From Actinoplanes missouriensis 431 (lineage in GTDB: Bacteria > Actinomycetota > Actinomycetes > Mycobacteriales > Micromonosporaceae), in the NCBI RefSeq assembly GCF_000284295.1, contig NC_017093.1, positions 5,890,001 to 5,954,000 of the forward strand: a DNA stretch of 64,000 nt, written 5' to 3'. Below are positions 42,139 to 51,115 of this stretch, one piece after another; the stretch's first letter is position 1, and each line of letters begins with the position of its first letter. A model generated the notes under the pieces. It was given only the letters and a program-made list of their open reading frames with translations, was not told the origin of the DNA and did not search any database. Both the position numbers and the translations under genes were made by a program.

Positions 42139-42861
42139 ATGCGATGCCGCCGCGTGCTGGTCACGGTCCTCACCACCACGGTGGCCGCCGGTGTCGCGCT
42201 GCTCCCGGCGCCCGCCCGGGCCGCCGGCCTCACCGTCGCCTTCTGGCCCATGAACGAGGCCCGCGGCGCCCACCGGATGATCGACACCAGCGGCAACGGC
42301 CGGCACGGCCGGATCGGGAACGAGGTCGCCATCGGGGAGTCGCTCGGCGACGACGGCGGTTACCGCTTCGAGCGGCTGGAGCCGGACACCCCGCCGCCCC
42401 ACCCCGGCCATCTGGTCGTGGTCCCGGACGACTCGTCCCTCGATCCCGGCACCGACGACTTCGCCGTGACGGTCCGGCTCCGCACCACCAACAAGTTCGG
42501 CAACATCATCCAGAAGGGCCAGGCCACGGTCGCCGGCGGCAACTTCAAGCTGCAGATACCGAGCGGGCGGGTGGAGTGCACGTTCCGGGGGCCGAAGGCA
42601 TTCCTCGAGGTGGTCGCGCCGTACGCGATCAACGACGGGGATTGGCATGTGGTGCGGTGCGTCCGCGTACCGGAAGGGGTGTTCCTGACGATCGACGGCC
42701 GGGAGGTCGCCTCGCGCAGCGGATGGACCGGCCCGATCGCGAACTCCTGGCCGATCACGATCGGCGGCAAGCTGGACTGCGACCAGGTGGAGGTCGGCTG
42801 TGACTACTACGCCGGCGACCTGGACTACATCATGATCGAGGCCATGCGCTCCCACTGGTGA
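42139..42861 (+). CDS. Secreted LamG/concanavalin-like protein
   Basis: A 240-residue exported protein. Signal peptide 1-28 (PARA end), then one jelly-roll domain: VAFWPMNEARGAHRMIDTSGNGRHGRI is the usual opening of LamG_3-type domains, followed by FAVTVRLRTTNKFGNIIQKG and DGDWHVVRCVR. Four cysteines could form two disulphides. No catalytic domain is present, so it probably binds glycans or is an envelope protein. The last codons form the left arm of a terminator hairpin. Confidence 0.85.
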   Translation: MRCRRVLVTVLTTTVAAGVALLPAPARAAGLTVAFWPMNEARGAHRMIDTSGNGRHGRIGNEVAIGESLGDDGGYRFERLEPDTPPPHPGHLVVVPDDSSLDPGTDDFAVTVRLRTTNKFGNIIQKGQATVAGGNFKLQIPSGRVECTFRGPKAFLEVVAPYAINDGDWHVVRCVRVPEGVFLTIDGREVASRSGWTGPIANSWPITIGGKLDCDQVEVGCDYYAGDLDYIMIEAMRSHW

Positions 42862-42874
42862 AACGCATGGCCTC
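42838..42874. terminator. Terminator overlapping the end of the LamG gene
   Basis: GAGGCCATGCG (42838-42848) pairs perfectly with CGCATGGCCTC (42864-42874). The left arm is coding and the stop codon TGA lies in the 15-base loop. It serves both this gene and the convergent araA operon. Confidence 0.85.
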
Positions 42875-42894
42875 GCTCGCTGATCGTTCCCGGG

Positions 42895-44379
42895 CTATCG
42901 GCCGAAGCCGCGCGCCAGACGGTGGTACGCCTGGTTCCAGCGCACCTCCTTGGCGAACGACCGGGTCGTGGTCGCCGCGTCGATGACCAGCAGCTCGGTG
43001 CCGGCCATCTCGGCCAGGTCGGCCAGCTCCTCCGCGCCCACCGACGACGACAGCACCGTGTGGTGCGGGCCGCCGGCGGTCAGCCAGCACTCCGCCGACG
43101 TCTCCAGCGACGGCGCCGGCTTCCAGACCGCCCTTGCGACCGGCAGCTTCGGCAGCGGCGCGGTCGGCGGAACCACCTCGATCTCGTTCGCGACCAGGCG
43201 GAACCGCTCACCCAGGTCGGCCAGGCCGAGCACGACCGCCGGGCCGGGCGCGGCGTCGAAGACCAGCCGGACCGGGTCCTCGCGGCCGCCGATGCCGAGT
43301 GGGTGGATCTCCAGCCGCGGGGTGCCGGCCGCGATCGACGGGCAGACCTCGAGCATGTGGGCGCCGAGGATGACCTCGTTGCCCGGCGTGAGGTCGTAGG
43401 TGTAGTCCTCCATGAAGGAGGTGGCGCCGCCGGGGACCATCGCCTTGAGTGTGTGCACCAGCACCGAGGTCTTCCAGTCGCCCTCGCCGCCGAACCCGTA
43501 GCCGTCGGCCATCAGCCGCTGCACGGCCAGGCCGGGCAGCTGCTTGAGGCCGCCGAGGTCCTCGAAGTTGCTGGTGAACGCCTTGAAGCCGCCCTCGGTG
43601 AGGAACTGCCGGAGGCCGAGCTCGATCCTGGCGCCGTAACGAAGTGACTCGCGCCGGTCGTTGAGCAGCTCGGGCGCGATTTCGTACATGTCCTGATATT
43701 CACGGACTAGCTTGTCGATGTCCTCGTCGAGGATCTGGTCGACGACCGCCACCAGGTCGTTCACGCCGTACGTGTTCACCGAGACGCCGAACTTCAGCTG
43801 GGCCTCGACCTTGTCGCCCTCGGTGACGGCCACGTCCCGCATGTTGTCGCCGAAACGGGCCAGCTTCAGGGAGCGCATGGCAGCGTAGCCGCGCGCCGCC
43901 CGCACCCAGGTCTCGATCTTGTTGAGCACGGCAGGGTTGCCGGCGTGGCCGGCGACGGTCTTGCGCGGGACGCCGAGCCGGCTCTCGATGAACCCGAACT
44001 CGCGGTCGCCGTGCGCGGCCTGGTTCAGGTTCATGAAGTCCATGTCGATCTCGGCCCAGGGCAGCTCCACGTTGTGCTGGGTGTGCAGGTGCAGCAGCGG
44101 CGCCCGCAGCGCGTCCAGACCGGCGATCCACATCTTGGCCGGCGAGAACGTGTGCATCCAGGTGATCACGCCGAGCACGCCCGGCGTGGACGAGGCCCGC
44201 CGGCAGACGTCCAGGATCTGCTCGGCGGAGGTGAGCACCGGCTGCCAGACCACATCCGCGTCGAGCGCCGCGTCCAGCGTGGCGGCGATCTCCCGGGACT
44301 GGCTCGCCACCTGGTCCAGGGTCTCCGGGCCGTACAGGCCCTGGCTCCCGGTCAGGAACCACACTTCCCCGTTGCTCAT
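42895..44379 (-). CDS. araA: L-arabinose isomerase
   Basis: A 494-residue isomerase converting L-arabinose to L-ribulose. The full length and the order of conserved blocks match Ara[18 protein letters not shown] at the start, [41 protein letters not shown] and a C-terminal [10 protein letters not shown]; the metal and catalytic Glu/His positions (near 305, 330, 348, 447) appear present. It is the last gene of an operon with a YtfQRT/YjfF-type ABC transporter, its ATG following the permease's TAG directly. Controlled presumably by the LacI regulator at 49233. Confidence 0.95.
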   Translation of the reverse strand: MSNGEVWFLTGSQGLYGPETLDQVASQSREIAATLDAALDADVVWQPVLTSAEQILDVCRRASSTPGVLGVITWMHTFSPAKMWIAGLDALRAPLLHLHTQHNVELPWAEIDMDFMNLNQAAHGDREFGFIESRLGVPRKTVAGHAGNPAVLNKIETWVRAARGYAAMRSLKLARFGDNMRDVAVTEGDKVEAQLKFGVSVNTYGVNDLVAVVDQILDEDIDKLVREYQDMYEIAPELLNDRRESLRYGARIELGLRQFLTEGGFKAFTSNFEDLGGLKQLPGLAVQRLMADGYGFGGEGDWKTSVLVHTLKAMVPGGATSFMEDYTYDLTPGNEVILGAHMLEVCPSIAAGTPRLEIHPLGIGGREDPVRLVFDAAPGPAVVLGLADLGERFRLVANEIEVVPPTAPLPKLPVARAVWKPAPSLETSAECWLTAGGPHHTVLSSSVGAEELADLAEMAGTELLVIDAATTTRSFAKEVRWNQAYHRLARGFGR

Positions 44380-45408
44380 CTACTTCACCTTTCTCGTCAC
44401 GAGTCGCTGCAGGACGATGAAGGCGAAGAGCAGGACGCCGACGATGATCCGGGTCCAGGCCGCGTTCAGGTCACCCTGGAAAATGATGATTGTCTGGATG
44501 AGACCGGTGACCAGCACGCCGAGCAGCGCGCCGAAGACGTAACCGGAACCACCGGTGAGCAGCACGCCGCCGATGACGCAGGCGGCGATCGCGTCGAGTT
44601 CCAGGCCGTTGCCCTGCAGCGCCCAGCCGGACGTGGAGTTGATGCTGAACAGCACGCCGCCGAGCGCGGCGCAGAAGCCGCTCAGGGTGTAGACAGCGAT
44701 CCGGGTACGGCCGACCGGCAGGCCCATCAGCAGCGCGGAGTCGGCGCTGCCACCGATCGCGTAGACGTTGCGCCCGAAGCGGGTCCAGGCCAGCACCGCC
44801 GCGGCGATCAGCACCGCGGCGATCGCGACGAGCGCGACCGGCTTGGTGACCACGCCGTCGGCGAGCGGGATCCGGTACTCCGAGATCGCCTTCCACGTCT
44901 CGTCCCGGATCGGGATCGACGCCTGGTTGATGAAGAGCGCGATGCCGCGGGCGAGGAAGAGCCCGGCCAGGGTGGCGATGAACGGCTCCACCTTGAAGAA
45001 GTGGATCACCGCGCCCTGTCCGGCGCCGAGCAGCGAGCCGAGCAGCAGGACCAGCACCAGCACGACGAGCGGCGGCCAGCCGCCCTGCAGCAGCGTGGCG
45101 GTGAGCGTGGTGGTCATCGAGATGACCGCGCCGACCGACAGGTCGATGCCGCCGGTGAGGATCACGAAGGTCATGCCGACCGTGACGACCAGCAGCACCG
45201 CGTTGTCGCGGAACAGGTTCACGATGACGCTCGGCTGCCCGAAGTTCTCGTAGTTCGCCACGCCGGCGCTGTACATGATGACCAGCAGGGCGAGCGTCGC
45301 GAGGATCGGGATGTACTTCGCGTTCGGCCGGTAGACCCGGCTCCGCGGGTTGACCGGCGAGCCCTTCTTGCCGCCGGTCTCCGGGGTGACGTCGACGGTC
45401 GTCATCAC
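44380..45408 (-). CDS. Sugar ABC transporter permease (YjfF-like)
   Basis: A 342-residue membrane protein of the branched-chain/ribose permease type: about eight to ten helices, with VTVGMTFVILTGGIDLSVGAVISM (about 76-99) as the signature. The second of two permeases, overlapping the first by four bases. It shares the arrangement of the E. coli galactofuranose transporter; here arabinose (perhaps in furanose form) is the likely substrate because araA follows. Confidence 0.9.
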   Translation of the reverse strand: MMTTVDVTPETGGKKGSPVNPRSRVYRPNAKYIPILATLALLVIMYSAGVANYENFGQPSVIVNLFRDNAVLLVVTVGMTFVILTGGIDLSVGAVISMTTTLTATLLQGGWPPLVVLVLVLLLGSLLGAGQGAVIHFFKVEPFIATLAGLFLARGIALFINQASIPIRDETWKAISEYRIPLADGVVTKPVALVAIAAVLIAAAVLAWTRFGRNVYAIGGSADSALLMGLPVGRTRIAVYTLSGFCAALGGVLFSINSTSGWALQGNGLELDAIAACVIGGVLLTGGSGYVFGALLGVLVTGLIQTIIIFQGDLNAAWTRIIVGVLLFAFIVLQRLVTRKVK

Positions 45409-46424
45409 GCGGTCGCCTCCGCTCGCACAACGGGCTTGGGCTTGAATCGCCCGAAGACCTTCGCCCGGAACTCCGGGGACTGGGACAGGCAGAGCGCCAC
45501 CACGACGACGGCCTTGAACAGCAGCGTCGCGTCGGACGGCACCCCGATCGCCACGACCGTGACGCCGAGCGCCTGGATGAGGACGGCGCCCAGGACCGTG
45601 CCGGCGATGGAGAACCGGCCGCCGATCAGGGCGGTGCCGCCGATCACCACGGCCAGGATCGCGTCGAGCTCGATCAGGTTGCCGGCCGCGATGCTGTCGG
45701 CGCTCTTGATGTTCGCGCTGTAGATCAGGCCCGCGAGCCCGGCGAACCCGCCGGACACGACGTAGACCATCACGGTGATCCGCTTGGCCCGGATGCCGGC
45801 CAGGCGGCTCGCGGTCGGGCTTCCGCCGACCGATTCCAGCAGCAGGCCGAGCGCCGTACGCCGGGTCAGCAGCGTGATCAGCACGACCGCCGCGACGGCG
45901 ATCAGGAACGCCACCGGCAGCGCCAGGAAGAAGCCGGTCGCGATCGTCGCGTACGGCCCGGACTGCACGTTGATGATCTGACCGTCGGTGATCAGCTGCG
46001 CGATGCCGCGGCCGGCCACCATGAGGATCAGCGTCGCGATGATCGGCTGGATCCCGATGATCGCGACGAGCGTCCCGTTCCAGAGGCCGGCCAGCAGCGA
46101 CACCCCGATCGCGACCAGCATGATCAGCAGGACGCTGCCCACGCTGTTCTGGTTGCCGAGGTCACTGATCAGCAGACACGCGACGGCGCCGGAGATCGCC
46201 ATGACCGAGCCGACCGAGAGGTCGATGCCGCCGGTCGCGATCACCAGCGTCATGCCGAGCGCGACGAGCACGAGCGGGGCGCTGCCGCGCAGGATGTCGA
46301 TCAGGCTGCCGAAGAGGTGCCCGTCCCGGACCGTGACGAACTGGTTGGACGTGAACGCGTTGATGACCAGCAGGACCACCAGGATCGCGGCCGGCCAGAA
46401 CAACCTGTTCTTGAGGATGGTCAT
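45405..46424 (-). CDS. Sugar ABC transporter permease (YtfT-like)
   Basis: A 339-residue membrane protein with the same signature, VALGMTLVIATGGIDLSVGSVMAI (about 54-77), and about eight to ten helices. It overlaps both neighbours by four bases, so the ATPase, both permeases and araA are tightly coupled. It should form a heterodimeric channel with the YjfF-like subunit. Confidence 0.9.
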   Translation of the reverse strand: MTILKNRLFWPAAILVVLLVINAFTSNQFVTVRDGHLFGSLIDILRGSAPLVLVALGMTLVIATGGIDLSVGSVMAISGAVACLLISDLGNQNSVGSVLLIMLVAIGVSLLAGLWNGTLVAIIGIQPIIATLILMVAGRGIAQLITDGQIINVQSGPYATIATGFFLALPVAFLIAVAAVVLITLLTRRTALGLLLESVGGSPTASRLAGIRAKRITVMVYVVSGGFAGLAGLIYSANIKSADSIAAGNLIELDAILAVVIGGTALIGGRFSIAGTVLGAVLIQALGVTVVAIGVPSDATLLFKAVVVVALCLSQSPEFRAKVFGRFKPKPVVRAEATA

Positions 46425-47947
46425 GAAGTCGCTCCGCTGGCGATGGTTTGCATGATGCGGTCGGCGTCGACGTCCGGCGTGTTCTCCAGCTCCTCGACCA
46501 GCCGGCGGTCCCGGAGCACCTCGATCTTGTGGCTGAGCCGGAGCACCTCCTCCAGCTCGGCGCTGACGAAGAGCACCGCCATGCCGCCGTCGGAGAGCTC
46601 GGCGACCAGCTTCTGGATCTCCGCCTTGGCGCCGACGTCGATGCCCCGGGTGGGCTCGTCGATGATCAGCAGCCGGGGCTCGGTGATCAGCCAGCGGGCG
46701 AGCAGCACCTTCTGCTGGTTGCCGCCGGAGAGGTTGCGGACCTGGCGCTCCGGGTCGGCCGGGCGGATCTGCAGCGCCTTGATGTACTTGTCGACGATCT
46801 CGTCCTGCTTGCGGCGCGGGATCGGCCGGGTCCAGCCGCGGGAGGCCTGCAGCGCCAGGATGATGTTCTCCCGGACGCTGAGCTCGCCGATGATGCCCTC
46901 GGTGCGGCGATTCTCCGAGGAGAAGGCGATCCCCCGCTTCATCGCCACCTGCGGGTCACGCAGGTTCGTCGCCTTGCCCTCGAAGAGCAGCTCACCGGAG
47001 TCCGGCTTGTCGGCGCCGAAGAGCAGCCGGGCCAGCTCGGTGCGGCCGGAGCCGAGCAGGCCGGCCAGGCCGACCACCTCGCCGGCGTTGATGGTCAGGT
47101 TGAACGGCGCGATCGCTCCGGTCCGGCCGAGTTCCCTCGCCTCGAGGATGGGCTCGGCTCCGGCCGTCCGCTCCCGGTTTCGCTGCGCCTTGTCCTCCAG
47201 GGACTCCAGGGCCGCGAGCTCCTTGCCGATCATCTTCTCGACCAGGCGTACCTGGGGAAGCTCCTCGGTCTTGAACTCGCCGATCAGCTGACCGTTGCGC
47301 AGAACGGTGAGCCGGTCGGAGACCTCGTAGATCTGGTCCAGGAAGTGCGAGACGAAGAGGATCGCCGTGCCGTCCTCCTTGAGCCGGCGCATGACCGCGA
47401 AGAGCTGCGCGACCTCGGAGGCGTCCAGGCTGGACGTGGGCTCGTCCAGGATCAGCACGCGCGCCGAGATGTCTACCGCGCGCGCGATGGCGACCATCTG
47501 CTGGATCGCCAGGGAGTACGTGTTCAGCGGCGCGGACACGTCGATGTCCAGGTCGAGCCGGGCGAGCAGCTCGCTCGCGCGCTTCCGCATCAGGCCCCAC
47601 TGGATCCGGCCGAACTTGCGCGGCTCGCGCCCGATGAAGATGTTCTCCGCCACCGAGAGGTTGGTGCAGAGGTTGACCTCCTGGTAGACGGTGCTGATGC
47701 CGGCCTGCTGCGCCTGCAGCGGGCCGTTGATGTGCACCACCTCGCCGCCGAGTCGCACCTCGCCGCCGTCGATCGTGTACACCCCGGTCAGCACCTTGAT
47801 CAGGGTGGACTTGCCGGCGCCGTTCTCGCCCATGAGCGCATGGATCTCGCCCGGGAACAGCCGGAAATCGACGCCGTCGAGGGCGACGACGCCGGGGAAG
47901 ACTTTTCGGATCCCGGTCATCTCGAGGACCGGGGACTGCTCGCCCAT
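46421..47947 (-). CDS. Sugar ABC transporter ATPase with two nucleotide-binding domains
   Basis: A 508-residue ATPase of the monosaccharide (RbsA/YtfR) type. First domain: Walker A MGENGAGKST near 38-47, LILDEPTSSLDASE Walker B; the second domain has the usual degenerate Walker A GLLGSGRTELAR but an intact LSGGNQQKVLLARWL signature and LLIIDEPTRGIDVG. ATG at 47947 has GGAG before it; the upstream open frame is an Arg/Pro shadow. Energises arabinose uptake together with the two permeases. Confidence 0.93.
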   Translation of the reverse strand: MGEQSPVLEMTGIRKVFPGVVALDGVDFRLFPGEIHALMGENGAGKSTLIKVLTGVYTIDGGEVRLGGEVVHINGPLQAQQAGISTVYQEVNLCTNLSVAENIFIGREPRKFGRIQWGLMRKRASELLARLDLDIDVSAPLNTYSLAIQQMVAIARAVDISARVLILDEPTSSLDASEVAQLFAVMRRLKEDGTAILFVSHFLDQIYEVSDRLTVLRNGQLIGEFKTEELPQVRLVEKMIGKELAALESLEDKAQRNRERTAGAEPILEARELGRTGAIAPFNLTINAGEVVGLAGLLGSGRTELARLLFGADKPDSGELLFEGKATNLRDPQVAMKRGIAFSSENRRTEGIIGELSVRENIILALQASRGWTRPIPRRKQDEIVDKYIKALQIRPADPERQVRNLSGGNQQKVLLARWLITEPRLLIIDEPTRGIDVGAKAEIQKLVAELSDGGMAVLFVSAELEEVLRLSHKIEVLRDRRLVEELENTPDVDADRIMQTIASGATS

Positions 47948-47974
47948 TCGTGCTCCACTTCGAAGCTCCGCGGC

Positions 47975-47997
47975 GCCCCGGCCGGGCCGGCCGGGGC
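47975..47997 (-). terminator. Intercistronic hairpin behind the binding-protein gene
   Basis: A 23-base perfect palindrome (11 pairs around one base) of only G and C between the binding-protein stop and the ATPase start. It probably stabilises or partly terminates the transcript after the binding-protein gene. Confidence 0.7.
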
Positions 47998-48014
47998 ACC
48001 TGCGGATCGATCGA

Positions 48015-49007
48015 TCAGTACTGGCGGGTGGGGAGGGCTTCCTTGGCCTGCTCCTGGGTGAAGGTGGTCTCCTCGGTGAGCACCCGGGCGGGGATCTCCT
48101 CACCGGCGTCGGCCTTCTTGACCAGATCCATCAGCTGCGGGCCGAGGAGCGGGCTGCACTCGACGATGAAGTTGATCTTGCCCTGGGAGAGCGCCGTCAT
48201 GCCGTCCTTGACCGCGTCGACGGTGATGATCTTGATGTCGGTGCCGGGCTTCTTCCCGGCCGCCTCGATCGCCTCGATGGCGCCGAGACCCATGTCGTCG
48301 TTGTGGGCGTAGAGCACGTCGATGTCCGGGGTGGACTGCAGGAAGGTCTCCATCACAGTCTTGCCGTCCGCGCGCTTGAAGTCACCGGTCTGCGACTTCA
48401 CGATCTTGAAGTTCGGGTTGCCCGCGATCTTCTCCTGGAAGCCCTTCTGCCGGTCGAGCGCCGGCGCCGAGCCCGTGGTGCCCTGCAGCTCCACGATGTT
48501 GACCGGCTCGTTCTTGCCCTCGTACTCCTTGACCAGCCAGTCGCCTGCCTTCTGGCCCTCGACGATGAAGTCGGAGCCGATGAAGGACTTGTAGAGCGAC
48601 TTGTCCTGCGAGTCCACCGCGCGGTCGGTCAGGATCACCGGGATGCCGGCGTCCTTGGCCTCCTGCAGCACCGCGTCCCAGCCGGAGGTGACCACCGGCG
48701 AGAAGGCGATCACGTCCACCTTCTGCGTGATGAAGTTGCGGATCGCGGTGATCTGGTTCTCCTGCTTGCCCTGGGCGTCGGAGAACTGCAGGTCGATGCC
48801 GGCCTTGGCGGCCGACTCCTGGATCGACTTGGTGTTCGCGGTACGCCAGCCGCTCTCGGCGCCGACCTGGGAGAACCCAAGGGTGATCTTGCCGTCGTCG
48901 TTGCCTCCCGAACCGCCGTCGCCGCCGTCGCTGCCGCCGCACCCGGCGAGCGTGGAGACGGCCAGAACGCCGGCCAGAGCAGCCGCGGACCAGTTCCTGC
49001 GCACCAT
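48015..49007 (-). CDS. Sugar ABC transporter binding lipoprotein (YtfQ-like)
   Basis: A 330-residue family-2 binding protein. Lipobox LAGCGG with Cys23, a Gly/Ser/Asp linker, then ITLGFSQVGAESGWRTANTKSIQ, the hallmark of YtfQ-like proteins. First gene of the arabinose operon. The ATG at 49007 is only two bases from GGGAGG; the GTG at the next codon has better spacing and may be the real start. An operator word lies 14 bases upstream of the start codon. Confidence 0.9.
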   Translation of the reverse strand: MVRRNWSAAALAGVLAVSTLAGCGGSDGGDGGSGGNDDGKITLGFSQVGAESGWRTANTKSIQESAAKAGIDLQFSDAQGKQENQITAIRNFITQKVDVIAFSPVVTSGWDAVLQEAKDAGIPVILTDRAVDSQDKSLYKSFIGSDFIVEGQKAGDWLVKEYEGKNEPVNIVELQGTTGSAPALDRQKGFQEKIAGNPNFKIVKSQTGDFKRADGKTVMETFLQSTPDIDVLYAHNDDMGLGAIEAIEAAGKKPGTDIKIITVDAVKDGMTALSQGKINFIVECSPLLGPQLMDLVKKADAGEEIPARVLTEETTFTQEQAKEALPTRQY

Positions 49008-49020
49008 AACCTCCCGAAAC

Positions 49021-49034
49021 TGTTACCGTTCACA
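49021..49034. promoter_or_regulatory. LacI-type operator, transporter-proximal
   Basis: TGTTACCGTTCACA, a LacI-family near-palindrome, in the leader of the binding-protein gene. A 13-of-14 match lies 99 bases to the right, and a related word precedes araD. Confidence 0.8.
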
Positions 49035-49119
49035 AATTGACTCGCGGCAGGCAGACAGCGCCGTCACCGCAGGGATAGTCGGTTCGCTGCGACCGCCGTC
49101 ACAGCTTGCGTTTCGTGAG

Positions 49120-49133
49120 TGTTACCGTTCTCA
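49120..49133. promoter_or_regulatory. LacI-type operator, regulator-proximal
   Basis: TGTTACCGTTCTCA, second copy, about 100 bases upstream of the lacI-type gene. Paired sites at this distance would allow looping across the divergent promoters. Confidence 0.78.
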
Positions 49134-49232
49134 ACGTGATCGTCAAGAGATCCCGATCTTTGTTTCAGCCTGATTGCAAGAACGGCGGTATCGCCCACGG
49201 TCATCGCCCGGTCACCTGCTAGATATCGTCCA

Positions 49233-50345
49233 ATGGCGACACCAGCAGCGGCGCCGGGTCCGGAACCCGCAGCCCAGCAGCGATCCTCAGCCCCTCGTTC
49301 GCGTCGGCAGACGCGCACCGGCAAGGAGCGCGGCACCGTCATGCGCGACGTCGCCAAACTCGCCGGGGTGTCCCACCAGACCGTCTCCCGGGTGATCAAC
49401 GAACATCCGAACGTGCGCGCCGAGACCCGCGAACGCGTCCTGGCCGCGATGCGCTCGCTCAACTACCGCCGCAACCTGGCGGCCCGCACCCTCGCCACCC
49501 GCGAGTCGCACACGCTCGGCATCATCGGCTTCGAGACCACCCTGTTCGGCCCGGAGTCCATGCTCTACGGCATCGAGAGCGCCGCCCGGGCCGCCGGTTA
49601 CCTGGTCAGCGTCGCCACCGTCCGCGACCTGGAACACCGGCCCGTGCTGGAAGCCGTCGACCGGCTCGCCCAGCACGACGTCGACGGGATCATCGCGATC
49701 GCGCCCAAGCCCTCGGTGCTCACCGCCCTCACCCACGCGCCGGGCGGTCTCGCCTGCGTCGCGGTCGGCGGAGCCTCCGGCTCCCTGGAGGAGCCATTCC
49801 CGACGGTACGGGTGGACAACACCGCCGGGGCCCGCCTCGCCACCCGTCACCTGCTCGACCTCGGTCACGCCACGGTCCACCACGTCGCCGGGCCACCGGA
49901 CTGGCCCGAGTCACAGGCCCGCGTGGAGGGCTGGCGCGAGACGCTCTACGCGGCCGGCGCCGTCGTCCCGCCGGTCACCTCCGGCTGGTGGGACGCGGCC
50001 GCCGGCTACGAACAGGGCCGCCGCCTCGCCGCCGACCCGGCCGTCACCGCGATCTTCTGCGCCAACGACCGGATCGCCCTCGGCGTGCTGCGCGCCCTCC
50101 AGGAAGGCGGCCGCCGGGTGCCGGAGGACGTGAGCGTCGTCGGCTTCGACGACATGCCGGACTCGGGATACTTCCTGCCCCCGCTCACCACCGTCCACCA
50201 GGACTTCGCCGAGCTCGGCCGGCGCGCCCTCGCCCTGCTCCTGCGCCACCTCGGCCGGCCCGGCGCCGCCCCGCCGGAGGACGTGCTTGTCGCGCCCTCC
50301 CTCGTCGCCCGGGCCAGCTCCGCCCCGCCGATCCGGCGGCGGTGA
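49233..50345 (+). CDS. LacI-family regulator of arabinose utilisation
   Basis: A 370-residue repressor with a 35-residue Pro/Ala/Arg N-terminal tail, then the helix-turn-helix VMRDVAKLAGVSHQTVSRVINEHPNV (about 36-61) and a sugar-binding core ending in FDDMPDSGYFLPPLTTVHQDF. Divergent from the transporter operon, with two operators in the 225-base gap. The start is uncertain: the ATG at 49233 lacks a good ribosome binding site and the ATG at residue 37 is too late for the fold. The effector is probably arabinose or a derivative. Confidence 0.9.
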   Translation: MATPAAAPGPEPAAQQRSSAPRSRRQTRTGKERGTVMRDVAKLAGVSHQTVSRVINEHPNVRAETRERVLAAMRSLNYRRNLAARTLATRESHTLGIIGFETTLFGPESMLYGIESAARAAGYLVSVATVRDLEHRPVLEAVDRLAQHDVDGIIAIAPKPSVLTALTHAPGGLACVAVGGASGSLEEPFPTVRVDNTAGARLATRHLLDLGHATVHHVAGPPDWPESQARVEGWRETLYAAGAVVPPVTSGWWDAAAGYEQGRRLAADPAVTAIFCANDRIALGVLRALQEGGRRVPEDVSVVGFDDMPDSGYFLPPLTTVHQDFAELGRRALALLLRHLGRPGAAPPEDVLVAPSLVARASSAPPIRRR

Positions 50346-50481
50346 CTGTCCGAGATCTTCCAGTAGCGCCGTGACCAGTGGTGATGTGTACCCGTACCGG
50401 TGACAGAACCGGGATCGGAGTCGATGGGCCGTTACAGTCCGAGGGGTGCTCAACGACGACACGACGCAGAGGCCCTGACCG

Positions 50482-51045
50482 ATGGGCAGCGGATGGCTGG
50501 GCCGCCGCAGGAGCCCCCGACTCTCCGGCACCCTGCACCTCCGCGACGCCACCGGTCGCGAGGTCGCCGTGCCGCTGCGCGGCCGGGCGACGGTGCTCAC
50601 GGCGGGCGGCACAGGCCTCATCGGGTACGCGGAGGTGTGGGCCGTCCACACGGAGGCCGGTCGAGCGGCCACCAGCCTGATGATCAGTTACGGACCGGAC
50701 GGCGCGGAGGGTGACCGGGCGTCAGGCTTGTGCGCGCCGGGTGGGACGGTGGCCCTCGGCGGAGTGTCGTTCACGTGGCGTCACCAGCCGGCGGTCGCCC
50801 TCCGTCCCCCCATCGCACCGGACCCCATCGACATCTCGGCCATGCCGGCAATGCCGGGCGCACCGATCCCCCGGCAGCGGGAGAACATGCCCCGCGTCGC
50901 CGGAGCGAGCCAGGCCGCCAACATCAGACCGGAGCCGAGCGGGGCGAACCCGCTGCACAACATGCTCCGCCTGGTGAAACAGGTCAGCCGGGGCAAGCGC
51001 TCCGCCAGCCCCGCGCCGTCCTCCCCACCCGCACCACCGCCATGA
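50482..51045 (+). CDS. Conserved-looking protein of unknown function
   Basis: A 187-residue protein I do not recognise. Residues 15-105 look like a small beta-sandwich (SGTLHLRDATGREVAVPLRGRATVLTAGGTGLIGYAEVWAVH), followed by a Pro/Met-rich segment (ISAMPAMPGAPIP) and a basic, Ser/Pro-rich tail. No signal peptide or membrane helix. It sits between the lacI-type gene and araD without evident link to arabinose. Confidence 0.6.
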   Translation: MGSGWLGRRRSPRLSGTLHLRDATGREVAVPLRGRATVLTAGGTGLIGYAEVWAVHTEAGRAATSLMISYGPDGAEGDRASGLCAPGGTVALGGVSFTWRHQPAVALRPPIAPDPIDISAMPAMPGAPIPRQRENMPRVAGASQAANIRPEPSGANPLHNMLRLVKQVSRGKRSASPAPSSPPAPPP

Positions 51046-51115
51046 CCTCACCCACCGGCCGAGCCCACGGCGAATACGACCGCAGCACCCACGCCCGCGA
51101 TCCGGGGAACGCCGG

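Noticed and set aside
41929-42855. Minus-strand open frame opposite the LamG gene
   Set aside because: It is the complement of a gene with signal peptide and domain, and its own translation lacks any recognisable feature.
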